Positions 8,403 through 16,480 of a DNA stretch of 44,078 bases are shown here, piece after piece. The notes below the pieces were generated by a model. The model was not told the origin of the DNA and did not search any database. It saw only the letters and a program-made list of their open reading frames with translations. Source of the DNA: an uncultured Gemmatimonadales bacterium (lineage in GTDB: Bacteria > Gemmatimonadota > Gemmatimonadetes > Palauibacterales > Palauibacteraceae). Made by a program: the position numbers and the translations under genes. Positions within the stretch are counted from its first letter, which is position 1, and the number at the start of each line of letters is the position of its first letter. The DNA is taken from the NCBI GenBank assembly GCA_947259585.1, contig CAMYMV010000015.1, positions 1-44,078 on the forward strand, in the 5' to 3' direction.

Positions 8403-9371
8403 ATGAACGAATTCGCTCGGCCGCGACTCGTACTGAGCCGGTGCCTGGAGCTCGAGAAGGTTCGGTACAACGGCGAGAAGATTGCCTACGAGTTCGTGCG
8501 CGAGCTCGAGCCGTTCGTGGATCTGGTTCCGATCTGCCCTGAGGTGGAGATCGGGCTCGGGGTGCCTCGCGACCCGATCCGGTTGATCGATGGGAAAGAA
8601 GGGGTCCGTCTGTTTCAGCCATCCACCGGGCGTGATCTGACGGTAGAGATGGAGACGTTCAGCGACGATTTCCTCTCCTCTCTGCCGCCGGTCGATGGAT
8701 TCGTGCTCAAGAATCGCTCGCCCTCCTGCGGCATCAGCGACGTGAAGCTCTATACGGCGGAGGGCAACCCTTCGTCCGCCGGCAAGCGGGCCGGTATGTT
8801 CGGGCAAGCCGCCATCGATCGGTTCGGAGACGTGGCCATCGAAGACGAAGGACGGCTGCGCAACTTCCGCATCCGCGAATACTTTCTCACCAAGTTGTTT
8901 GCCCTGGCAGCACTCCGAGAGGTTGCGGAGACCGGGTCCATGCGCGATCTGATCGACTTCCATGCGCGCTACAAGTTCGTGTTGATGGCATACAATCAGA
9001 CACGGATGCGCGCGCTCGGCCGTCTGGTCGCCAGCGGTAGCGCGATGCCCTTCGCGGATCTCGTCGCCGCCTACCGGTCCGAGTTCGCGGCGGCGTTGGG
9101 CACGGCGCCCCGCTACACGTCGGTGATCAACGTGCTCGAGCATGCCGCGGGATACTTCAAGAACAGCCTCAGTCGTCGCGAGAAGGCGATGTTCAGGCGA
9201 CAGCTGGAGCGATACCGCAACGGACGGGTCCCGCTGGCCGGACCCGCGGCCGTTATCTGGAGTTGGGTGGTGCGGGAGGATGAGACCTATCTCGAAGGAC
9301 AGGCCTTTTTCCATCCGTACCCGGACGAGTTGATGAGCGTGTCCGATTCGGGAAAGGGCCGGAAGCTATGA
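8403..9371 (+). CDS. DUF523-DUF1722 protein (TudS/YbgA-like)
   Basis: A 322-residue two-domain protein. The N-terminal DUF523 domain contains three conserved cysteines: C14 (SRCLE), C45 (ICPEVEIGLG) and C109 (NRSPSCG). In the characterised DUF523 enzyme TudS, three cysteines hold a [4Fe-4S] cluster that desulfurates thiouracil. The C-terminal DUF1722 domain, from about residue 170, carries the DFHARYKFVLMAYNQ and GYFKNSLSRREK segments. In E. coli the homologue ybgA lies beside the photolyase gene, and here it also follows a photolyase by 109 bp. The substrate is unknown. No Shine-Dalgarno is evident before the ATG. The last codons overlap the next gene as ATGA. Confidence 0.9.
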   Translation: MNEFARPRLVLSRCLELEKVRYNGEKIAYEFVRELEPFVDLVPICPEVEIGLGVPRDPIRLIDGKEGVRLFQPSTGRDLTVEMETFSDDFLSSLPPVDGFVLKNRSPSCGISDVKLYTAEGNPSSAGKRAGMFGQAAIDRFGDVAIEDEGRLRNFRIREYFLTKLFALAALREVAETGSMRDLIDFHARYKFVLMAYNQTRMRALGRLVASGSAMPFADLVAAYRSEFAAALGTAPRYTSVINVLEHAAGYFKNSLSRREKAMFRRQLERYRNGRVPLAGPAAVIWSWVVREDETYLEGQAFFHPYPDELMSVSDSGKGRKL

Positions 9372-10195
9372 GCCTGGCGGCAGCCGGGAGGAGGCAAGGC
9401 GTGGTAGGCTATCTAAGATCCGTCGGAAGGGTCGGCAGCGTGATCGGCGTCCTGTTCGCCGGGACCGCGGCACCTGTCTCGGCACAAACGGTCGAGACCA
9501 AGCTGCTCGTCCGGGCCGTCTCCCGAGATGCGAAGATCATCGGGACGAACGTCGGCGGCGCCGAGATCACGATCCGCGACGTCGAGACCGGTGCGGTGCT
9601 GGCGAAGGGCACCCAACTGGGAAGCACCGGAAGCACCGAGCTGATCATGACGAAGCCGCGGGCTCGTGGGGGCACCGTGTTCGATACCGAGGACGCCGGA
9701 GGCTTCCTGGCCACGTTGGAGATCAGTAAGCCGACGCTTGTAGAGGTGACGGCGGAGGGTCCGCTCGGGACGCCGCAGGCCGTGCAGCGAAGCTCCAAGA
9801 CGCTGTGGATGGTGCCGGGGAAGGACGTGCTCGGCGAGGGCCTGGTGCTGGTGCTCAACGGGTTCGCGATCCGGCTCGAGTCGCCGATGCCGGAGGGGAC
9901 GTTTCCGGGCGGAGAGCCGATCGGGGTGCGCGTCCATGTCGAGATGCTGTGCGGTTGTCCGATCACGCCGGGGGGATTATGGGATGCGGATCGCATTGAA
10001 GTCGTCGCCCGGCTCCTGAGCGGCGGCGAGATCGTCGCCGAGACGGCGCTGGGCTACGCGGGCGAGAGCAGCAAGTTCGAGGGCGCCCTGCCCGCGTCGG
10101 ATCCGGGCGAATACTGGCTCGAGATCCTGGCGATCGACCCCGAGCGGGCCAACTTCGGCCGCGCCGAGCAGCGGCTCTACGTCACGGGGAGCTGA
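9368..10195 (+). CDS. Secreted protein of unknown function
   Basis: A 275-residue protein with an N-terminal hydrophobic stretch (VGSVIGVLFAGTAAPVSAQ) consistent with a Sec signal peptide cleaved near residue 39. The mature part looks beta-rich, with two Ig- or CARDB-like halves (about 40-160 and 170-275). The second half contains MLCGCPITPGGLW, whose Cys pair could form a disulfide. I do not recognise the family. The ATG overlaps the preceding stop (ATGA), so it is translationally coupled to the DUF523-DUF1722 gene and is probably the last gene of the photolyase operon. Only 21 bp separate it from the convergent DUF3179 gene. Confidence 0.8.
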   Translation: MSLAAAGRRQGVVGYLRSVGRVGSVIGVLFAGTAAPVSAQTVETKLLVRAVSRDAKIIGTNVGGAEITIRDVETGAVLAKGTQLGSTGSTELIMTKPRARGGTVFDTEDAGGFLATLEISKPTLVEVTAEGPLGTPQAVQRSSKTLWMVPGKDVLGEGLVLVLNGFAIRLESPMPEGTFPGGEPIGVRVHVEMLCGCPITPGGLWDADRIEVVARLLSGGEIVAETALGYAGESSKFEGALPASDPGEYWLEILAIDPERANFGRAEQRLYVTGS

Positions 10196-10216
10196 CCTGG
10201 CGCGTGGACGCCCGCC

Positions 10217-11452
10217 TCAGTCGCTCCACACCCTCGTATCGGGACGGAAGACGACCCAGCTGAACCAGAAATGATTGCCGTGCGGCACGCTCCTCAGCCG
10301 CTGGCCCTCCAGGGGTCCGGTGAGCGCACGCCCGGCGAAGTCCCAGGTCGACCCGGTCTCGACGTCGCGGAGCGAGCCGTTCTTCCACTCGAGCGTGAGC
10401 GTGCGATCCGCGAGATGCCGGTCGAATACCGCCGTCTGTCCCACATCGCGCCCGGAGCTGACCTGCGACCGATCCAGGGCGCTGGCGGCTCCCGACTTCC
10501 ACACGACCGCGAACGCTGTATCCTCGACCTCATCGTTAACGACCCGTGCTTCTGACAGAGGCGAGAATCCGACAGCCCAACCGGTGCCGATGTCGAGCGC
10601 GACCACCCGCTCCATAGCCGGCATGCGCCGGTCCTCGTCGGCGGTGAAGAATCCCGGTATCGGCGAGCCGCCCGGGTCGTCGTAGCCGACGTACGGGTTC
10701 CGCCCGTAGTCCCGTCGGTGTCCGGTCTCACGGGAGAGAACCAGAACATCGGGATGGAGCGAGCGGACCATCTCCCAGGAGAGGGTGTTCGCCGGGACGA
10801 ACTCAAGCTCCGTATCGAGAAGCTCGCCCACGATCGCCACGCCGACCGCCTGCTGCCACCAGCTCTCGGTCTGCCGGTCGTACATGAGGAGGTCCGAGTG
10901 ACGGAGGCGGCCGGTCGTTCCGAAGTCTAGCATCCGGCCTGCCACGTTCCGGTCGAAGACGAGCGCCGTGTTGCACAGCGGGCAGAAGGTGACTGCGACC
11001 GGCTGACCGCCCACGTTGTCGTTCACGATCTCGTGCCAGATCAGGATCGCGAGGGGATAGGCCTTTACCTCACCGCCGTGCTCGACGACGAGAACCGGAT
11101 CCGAGCCCTCCAGCCACCGGTCCGCCTCGGCTGCGGACTCGAAGGACGGGCGGTCGATCGCCGGAATGCCGTCCCTGGGCGGGCCGCCGGATACGATCTC
11201 TTTCGGAGGCACGGAGATCTTGGAAAAGTCCGTCTTCCATGACTCCCCGCCTCCGATCAGCGCCTCGACTACGCTCGCGTTCGTCTGCCGATCCTGAATC
11301 CCGCGCTCCTCCGATCTCCGGCTCTCGCTCTCCTCCGAGCTCTGGACGGCGCTCTCCACCCGGCCGCACGCCGGGGCCACGACGAGCGCGAGCGCGACGG
11401 CTACGGAAGCCGGTTCGCGCAAGGCCTTCATCCTGGTTTCTCGCATCGTCAT
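10217..11452 (-). CDS. DUF3179 domain-containing lipoprotein
   Basis: A 411-residue protein with a short lipoprotein signal ending VVAPAC (Cys29). An acidic, Ser-rich linker precedes a DUF3179 domain from about residue 85. Family motifs include KAYPLAILIWHEIVND, VTFCPLCNTALVFDR (Cys pair), HSDLLMYDRQTESWW and YGRNPYVGYDDP. DUF3179 proteins are exported and biochemically uncharacterised, and their conserved Cys/His/Met residues suggest a metal or redox site. An in-frame ATG at 11431 could be the true start. It diverges from the nitrilase-fold gene across 210 bp. Confidence 0.9.
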   Translation of the reverse strand: MTMRETRMKALREPASVAVALALVVAPACGRVESAVQSSEESESRRSEERGIQDRQTNASVVEALIGGGESWKTDFSKISVPPKEIVSGGPPRDGIPAIDRPSFESAAEADRWLEGSDPVLVVEHGGEVKAYPLAILIWHEIVNDNVGGQPVAVTFCPLCNTALVFDRNVAGRMLDFGTTGRLRHSDLLMYDRQTESWWQQAVGVAIVGELLDTELEFVPANTLSWEMVRSLHPDVLVLSRETGHRRDYGRNPYVGYDDPGGSPIPGFFTADEDRRMPAMERVVALDIGTGWAVGFSPLSEARVVNDEVEDTAFAVVWKSGAASALDRSQVSSGRDVGQTAVFDRHLADRTLTLEWKNGSLRDVETGSTWDFAGRALTGPLEGQRLRSVPHGNHFWFSWVVFRPDTRVWSD

Positions 11453-11662
11453 CGTCCTGTCATCTATGTGTGCTCACCGGCGACTCCGCGCCGGAGGAAC
11501 GGTCCCTTCCGCCCGATCCGCGCCGGGCCGCGGCTGTTGCCATAAGACGCACCGTGAAACACCCTGGTCACGAAGGCGGTTCCGCGGCCGCTACGGGTGG
11601 CGGACGGCCGAGAGGCCGCGGGCGACCACACGAGATCGCGATGAAAGGAGGGTAAGCCGGGC

Positions 11663-12487
11663 ATGCCCAGGATCGCGCTGGTTCAGCACAAGGCGGAGTC
11701 CGATCGAAGGAAGAACCTGGATAGGGCCTTGGAGGCGATGGGGGTCGCCGCCGAGATGGGCGCAGAGATCGTTTCGTTCGCCGAGCTCGCCATCGATCGT
11801 TTCTTTCCACAGCGAGCGGATGATCCCGCCGCGGCCGGCCTGGCGGAAGCCGTGCCTGGTCCGCTGGCCGAAGCCGTGGCTGCGAGGGCCCGGGAGCTCT
11901 CGCTCGTCACCGTCTTCAACATGTACGAGCTGGGCGACGACGGGAGAGCCTACGACAGCTCGCCCGTCTTCGATGCCGACGGCCGCCTGCTCGGCGTCAC
12001 GCGGATGGTCCACATCACGGACTACACCTGCTTCCACGAGCAGGCGTACTATGCGCCCGGCGACCGGGGCGCGCCCGTGTACGACACGCGAGCAGGGCGA
12101 ATCGGAGTAGCCATCTGCTACGACCGCCATTACCCGGAGTACATGCGGGCATTGGGGGTTGCCGGCGCCGAGCTGGTGGTGATCCCCCAGGCGGGCACGG
12201 TCGGCGAATGGCCCGAGGGCCTCTATGAGGCCGAGGTTCGCACCGCGGCGTTCCAGAACGGCTACTACGCCGCGCTGTGCAACCGGGTCGGCCGGGAGGA
12301 TGACCTGACCTTTGCGGGCGAATCCTTCGTCGTGGATCCGGAGGGCCGAGTGATCGCCCGGGGAGCCGGCTCGGAGGAAGATCTGATCCTCGTCGACCTC
12401 GATTTCGAGGCCTGTCGAGACTCCACAGCCCGGCGGCTCTTCTGGCGGGATCGACGACCCGAGCTCTACGCGAGCTGGCTGGACTGA
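11663..12487 (+). CDS. Carbon-nitrogen hydrolase (nitrilase fold) lacking the catalytic lysine
   Basis: A 274-residue nitrilase-superfamily protein of the size of N-carbamoylputrescine or ureidopropionate amidohydrolases. The catalytic Glu41 (FAEL) and nucleophile Cys152 (ICYDRHYPE) are present. At the Lys of the usual RKxH motif the sequence reads RMVH, with Met115 encoded by ATG at 12005-12007. The rest is well conserved, including YAPGD, PQAGTVGEWPEG and CNRVG, so this looks like a distinct subfamily rather than a decayed gene. Substrate is unknown. GGAGG lies 12-13 nt before the ATG. It is convergent with the FAD oxidase gene. Confidence 0.9.
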   Translation: MPRIALVQHKAESDRRKNLDRALEAMGVAAEMGAEIVSFAELAIDRFFPQRADDPAAAGLAEAVPGPLAEAVAARARELSLVTVFNMYELGDDGRAYDSSPVFDADGRLLGVTRMVHITDYTCFHEQAYYAPGDRGAPVYDTRAGRIGVAICYDRHYPEYMRALGVAGAELVVIPQAGTVGEWPEGLYEAEVRTAAFQNGYYAALCNRVGREDDLTFAGESFVVDPEGRVIARGAGSEEDLILVDLDFEACRDSTARRLFWRDRRPELYASWLD

Positions 12488-12518
12488 GCCCGGCTCGGTC
12501 GCGACGCCACCGACACCG

Positions 12519-13658
12519 TCAGCCGCCCTCGAATCGCGACAGCGAGAAGGGGGAGATGTCGAAGCCCCCGGTTCCGTCCGTGAGGAGATCTGCCACGAGC
12601 TCTCCGATCGCCGGAGCGAACTTGAAGCCGTGGCCGGAGCAGGAGCTGACCAGCAGCACCTGTTCGAGTCCCGGGAGGCGATCGATCAGGAAGTGGCCGT
12701 CCGGGGTCTTCGTGTAGAAACAGATGTCCGCCTCGACGAGCGGTCCATCCGCACCCGGCAGGAACTTGCGGACGAGCGTACGGATTTCAGCGGTTTCCGC
12801 GGTGGAAACGTCGCGAGACGCGGAGTCGGGGTCCGGGACGGGCGTCCCGTGATGGAGTCCGACCTTCACGGCGCCGTCGATCGCCGGAAAGCCATAGAAG
12901 ACCCGGTCGGGCTCGAACTCCCAGGCGAACACCGGCAGCGACTCCTGCCTATAGTCCGTTGGCCGGTTCGGCGCGAAGGCGGCTTGCACGACGCGCTCGA
13001 CGGTGAGAGGGAGCCGCTGGCCCGCCGCGAGGCTCGGTAGCCACGGGCCGGCCGCGAGTACCAGCGAATCGGTCAGGTACTCTCCGCCGTCCGTGGTGAC
13101 CCTGAGGCGGCCGCCCTCTCGGCTGCCGTCGATCTCCCAACCGAACACCTCTTCGATCCGTCTCTCGGCGCCGCTCTCTTCCGCCCGGTCGAGCAGAGCA
13201 CGGACGCACCGGTCGGGGCTCAGGTATCCGGCCCGGCGCTCCAGGACGGCGCGGACTCCCGGCTGCTGGGCGAAGGCCGGGAAGATCCGCCCGAGCTCGG
13301 CGCCATCCACCACGTCGACGGGGATTCCGTGAAGCCGGCTACTCTCCAGCGCCCCGGAGACCAGCCCGCTGTCCTCATTACCGATGAAGGCACCGCCCGT
13401 GATCCGGAGGAGGCTCGTGCCGCTCTCCCGCTCGAGTCGCTCCCACAGCTCGTAGGCGTGCCGCACCAGGGGCACGTACAGCGGGTGCTCGAAGTACGCT
13501 TCGCGGATCATGCGGGCTCGCCCGTGGGAGGAGCCGAGCGCATGGGGCGGGTGGTGGCGATCGATGCCCAGGACGCGCAGACCGCGTGCGGCCGCCGAGC
13601 GAAGCACGGCGCTTCCCATCACCCCGAGGCCGAGGACGACCGCGTCGTAGGTGATCAT
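12519..13658 (-). CDS. Monomeric sarcosine oxidase / N-methyltryptophan oxidase-like FAD enzyme
   Basis: A 379-residue flavoprotein. The N-terminal dinucleotide loop is GLGVMGSAVL, followed by the SSHGRARMIREAY segment typical of the MSOX/MTOX group. Cys313 in DICFYTKTPDGHF matches the cysteine that binds FAD covalently in MSOX, and SSCSGHGFKFAP is the C-terminal FAD contact. Such enzymes oxidise secondary amines to an imine plus H2O2. The exact amine is unknown. A 14-codon upstream frame ends in an ATGA overlap with this start. The nitrilase-fold neighbour may also handle small nitrogen compounds. Confidence 0.9.
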   Translation of the reverse strand: MITYDAVVLGLGVMGSAVLRSAAARGLRVLGIDRHHPPHALGSSHGRARMIREAYFEHPLYVPLVRHAYELWERLERESGTSLLRITGGAFIGNEDSGLVSGALESSRLHGIPVDVVDGAELGRIFPAFAQQPGVRAVLERRAGYLSPDRCVRALLDRAEESGAERRIEEVFGWEIDGSREGGRLRVTTDGGEYLTDSLVLAAGPWLPSLAAGQRLPLTVERVVQAAFAPNRPTDYRQESLPVFAWEFEPDRVFYGFPAIDGAVKVGLHHGTPVPDPDSASRDVSTAETAEIRTLVRKFLPGADGPLVEADICFYTKTPDGHFLIDRLPGLEQVLLVSSCSGHGFKFAPAIGELVADLLTDGTGGFDISPFSLSRFEGG

Positions 13659-13706
13659 GCCGCTCGCTCCCGGCTCATGCGTCCCCCACCCGCGATCATG
13701 CCGCTC
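13653..13706 (-). repeat. Duplicated start-codon context and coupled 14-codon upstream ORF
   Basis: GATCATGCCGCTC occurs at 13653-13665 and again at 13694-13706, 41 bp apart. The first copy contains the oxidase's ATG (minus strand). The second supplies an ATG at 13699 opening MIAGGGRMSRERAA, whose TGA overlaps the oxidase ATG. It could be a leader peptide that delivers ribosomes to the oxidase start. Confidence 0.5.
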
Positions 13707-13837
13707 CGTCCGGGTCGAGGGTGCGCCGAGGCAAAGCCCGAGGCTATACTTGCCACGACATCTTCAAGTGGGCGCAGGCCCCGAGCGTCCGAGTGGGCGA
13801 TGCCACGACACCTGCGCCACCGCCCGGAGGTAGCCCC

Positions 13838-14374
13838 ATGGAGGTCGAAGCTAGAGGCTCGCTGATCGAGCGGATGGTCGGTGCCGCGACCCTCGACATC
13901 GACACCTACGAAGAAGTCGAGCACGACGAAAGCGCGACTTCGCAGGCGGCCATCGTGGTCGCCATCGTAGCCGTCGCCGCGGCTATCGGTGGCGTCGGCG
14001 CTGGCGGCAGCGGCCTGATCGCCGGGCTCATCTCGGCGTTCGCGCGCTGGCTCATCTGGTCCGGGCTCACCTACCTGATTGGCACGGCGATCTTCGCGGG
14101 CAAGGCCACGTGGGGCGAGCTGCTTCGCACGCTCGGTTTCGCGCAGGCGCCCGGCGTTCTCTTCCTTCTTGGCGTCATCCCGGTTCTGGGCGGGCTCATC
14201 AGCCTCGGCGTTTGGATCTGGCTCCTCGTGACCGGTATCGTCGCCATCCGCCAGGCGCTCGACGTAGACACGGTGAAGGCCGTTCTGACGGCGCTCATCG
14301 GCTGGGGCGTCGTCGCCGTCTTCACCCTCGTGATGGCCGGCCTTCTGGGGCTCGGCAGCTGGGTCTTCAGCTGA
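13838..14374 (+). CDS. Yip1-family membrane protein
   Basis: A 178-residue protein with an acidic cytoplasmic N-terminus (LDIDTYEEVEHDE) and about five hydrophobic segments: AAIVVAIVAVAAAIGG, FARWLIWSGLTYLIG, APGVLFLLGVIPVLGGLISL, IWLLVTGIVAI and a final AVLTALIGWGVVAVFTLVM. The arrangement matches Yip1-domain integral membrane proteins, whose bacterial role is unclear. The ATG at 13838 is chosen because GGAGG precedes it by 7 nt. The frame is open further upstream, but that part is not protein-like. It is convergent with the acetamidase/formamidase gene. Confidence 0.85.
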   Translation: MEVEARGSLIERMVGAATLDIDTYEEVEHDESATSQAAIVVAIVAVAAAIGGVGAGGSGLIAGLISAFARWLIWSGLTYLIGTAIFAGKATWGELLRTLGFAQAPGVLFLLGVIPVLGGLISLGVWIWLLVTGIVAIRQALDVDTVKAVLTALIGWGVVAVFTLVMAGLLGLGSWVFS

Positions 14375-14401
14375 TCCCACGTCGGGCGCGAGGCTAGCAG
14401 C

Positions 14402-15490
14402 TCAGATTCCGAGCACGGACTTCGACATGTGCATGGAAACGAGCATGTGGGGGACGTCGACGACCTCCGAGATCTTGAGGTCCCCGGCCAGCGACGCCAA
14501 CGCGTAGGCGTCCGGGCGCGTCAACCCGTGCGCCTCGACCAGGTAGTCGATCATGAAGCGGGTCGCCTTCCTGGCCGCCTCGTCGATCGTCGTGCCGAAT
14601 GCCGTGACCCCGTAGTACTCCTCGGTCTCGTACTGGGGCTCCTCCATGGAGCGTCCGCCCTTGATCACGTTCAGCTCGTAGACGATCCGCATCGGAGCCT
14701 CGATCGCCGTACCCGCCACCTCGCCGTCTCCCTGGGCCGCGTGCGTATCGCCGATCGAGAACAGCGCTCCCTCGACGAATACCGGGAAGTAGACTGTCGT
14801 CCCTACGGTTAGGTGGCGGTTGTCCATGTTCCCGCCGTTGGCTCGCGGAGGGATCGTGGAGAGCATGGAGTCGGTCGCGGGCGCGACGCCCATCACGCCG
14901 GGGAAGGGGCGAAGCGGGATCTTGATGCGATCCGTGAACCAGGCGACCGAGTCACCCGGCTCGAAGCGCCAGGTCCTCAGATAAGGTTCCGCGAATTCGT
15001 CGGCCAGGAACCCGAAGTCCGGGATGATGGCCTGCCACGCCCAGTCGCCGATCTCGATCTCGTGCAGCGTGACCGCGAGCACGTCACCCGGCTCGGCGCC
15101 TTCCACGTAGACCGGTCCCGTCAGCGGGTGGATTGGGTCCATGGACACGCTCATCAGGTCCTCGATGCCGGAATCGGGTCCGAGCTGTCCATCGGTCGCC
15201 TCCTCGGTGAGGACCTCCACCACGGCGCCTGGGGAGACTCGAAGCGCCGGCTCGATCCCCGAGCTGAAGCGATTGTGCGTCTGATCCCTGTCGAGCCGGT
15301 ATTCGGGAGCCGGGATTTCGGGAGCCGGGATATCCGGGGCCGTCTCCTTGGGTTCGGCGACAGACCCGGAGGAGTCGCCATCCGCGTCCGGCGACACGCA
15401 GGCTGCCGCCAAGGAGATGGAGAGAAGACCGAGAAGGAGTGCCGAAAGACGCTCTGCGTGCGCGGCCGTTCCAGAGAAGAGTGTCGCCAT
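14402..15490 (-). CDS. Acetamidase/formamidase (FmdA/AmdA) family lipoprotein
   Basis: A 362-residue protein with a lipoprotein signal ending SLAAAC (Cys31), a Pro/Glu-rich spacer, then a FmdA/AmdA amidohydrolase domain. Typical elements are SVDPIHPLTGPVYVEGAEPGD-like (here SMDPIHPLTGPVYVEGA), GVMGVAPA, NGGNMDNRHLTVG, and FSIGDTHAAQGDGEVAGTAIE. Family members hydrolyse formamide or acetamide to ammonia and the acid, and anchoring outside the cytoplasm implies a periplasmic role. A direct PEIPAPE repeat occurs in the linker. The upstream gap of 78 bp to the transporter gene could allow co-transcription. Confidence 0.9.
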   Translation of the reverse strand: MATLFSGTAAHAERLSALLLGLLSISLAAACVSPDADGDSSGSVAEPKETAPDIPAPEIPAPEYRLDRDQTHNRFSSGIEPALRVSPGAVVEVLTEEATDGQLGPDSGIEDLMSVSMDPIHPLTGPVYVEGAEPGDVLAVTLHEIEIGDWAWQAIIPDFGFLADEFAEPYLRTWRFEPGDSVAWFTDRIKIPLRPFPGVMGVAPATDSMLSTIPPRANGGNMDNRHLTVGTTVYFPVFVEGALFSIGDTHAAQGDGEVAGTAIEAPMRIVYELNVIKGGRSMEEPQYETEEYYGVTAFGTTIDEAARKATRFMIDYLVEAHGLTRPDAYALASLAGDLKISEVVDVPHMLVSMHMSKSVLGI

Positions 15491-15568
15491 GACTCGTGTC
15501 CTCCGAGCTCGTGTGCGGGGTCAGCGGGTGGCCGGCTCCACCGCACGGGGAGCCGGTGCGCACTGAAC

Positions 15569-16477
15569 CTACCGGCTCGCTGATCGGTGCGCTCGGCCTG
15601 GAAGCGTCGAGCCGCCGCCGGGCTGGCGGGCGAGCATCGCGGTGCTCACGGCGATCAACAGAAAGCCGGCAGCGCTCAGCGGGCCCGGCACCTCGCCGAA
15701 GAAGAGGAGACCCCAACCGCCGGCGAAGACGATCTGCAGGTAGCCGATCGCCAGCGCCCTGCCGGCGGGCTCCTCTCGCAGCCCCTTGGTCAGATAGACC
15801 TGCCCCAACTGCGTCGCGAGTCCGACGCCCAGTAACACGAGCCACTCGGTCCCCGTCGGCCAGACCGCATCCAGGGCCGCCAGCGGAATCGACCCGGCCA
15901 CGCTCACCGCGGCGAAGTAGAAGACGATGACGAGCGGCTCCTCGGTCTTCGTGAGCGCCCGTACCGTCACGTAGGCGCCCGCGCTCAACAGGGCGCCGAG
16001 GAGGGCCGCGCCAACCGCGACCGGCTCCAGCTCGTGCGCGTCGGTTCCGAAGAGGAAGGAAGGTCGCGCCACGAGCAGGACCCCGGCGAGACTGGCAGCG
16101 ATGTACGCGCCATCGCGCACGCGGAGCCGCTCCCCGATCACCAGGGCCGCGATGAGCGAGGCGAAGACCGGGTTCGTGTACTGGATCACCGTGGCGTCGG
16201 CCAGCGGAAGATGGACGACGGAGTAGAAGAAGCACAGGAGCGCCCCGAATCCCAGTGTGCCGCGGAGAAGGAGCACCGCCCGTCTCGATCCCCATGGGGA
16301 GATGCCGCGGCGCGCCAGGTAGGCCCAGGTAAGGCCGAACGTGATCAGGGCCCTGACCAGCACGATCTCCTGGACGGGGAGCCGCCGCCCCGCCGTCTTT
16401 ACGAGCAGGCTCATCAGGCTGAAGAAGAACGCGGCCGCTGCCATGTGGCGGAGGCCGACCGGCAAACGCGAGGTCAA
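15569..16477 (-). CDS. EamA/DMT-family transporter
   Basis: A 302-residue integral membrane protein with about ten hydrophobic helices in two EamA repeats. The first begins AAAFFFSLMSLLVKTAGRR and contains VQYTNPVF-like (VIQYTNPVFASLIAAL). The second contains VYLTKGLREE and IVFAGGWGLLFFGE. Such carriers usually export metabolites or amino acids; the substrate is unknown. The TTG start at 16477 lies 3 bp after the MFS gene's stop, so translation is coupled. An ATG at 16444 is an alternative start. Confidence 0.9.
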   Translation of the reverse strand: MTSRLPVGLRHMAAAAFFFSLMSLLVKTAGRRLPVQEIVLVRALITFGLTWAYLARRGISPWGSRRAVLLLRGTLGFGALLCFFYSVVHLPLADATVIQYTNPVFASLIAALVIGERLRVRDGAYIAASLAGVLLVARPSFLFGTDAHELEPVAVGAALLGALLSAGAYVTVRALTKTEEPLVIVFYFAAVSVAGSIPLAALDAVWPTGTEWLVLLGVGLATQLGQVYLTKGLREEPAGRALAIGYLQIVFAGGWGLLFFGEVPGPLSAAGFLLIAVSTAMLARQPGGGSTLPGRAHRSASR

Positions 16478-16480
16478 TCC

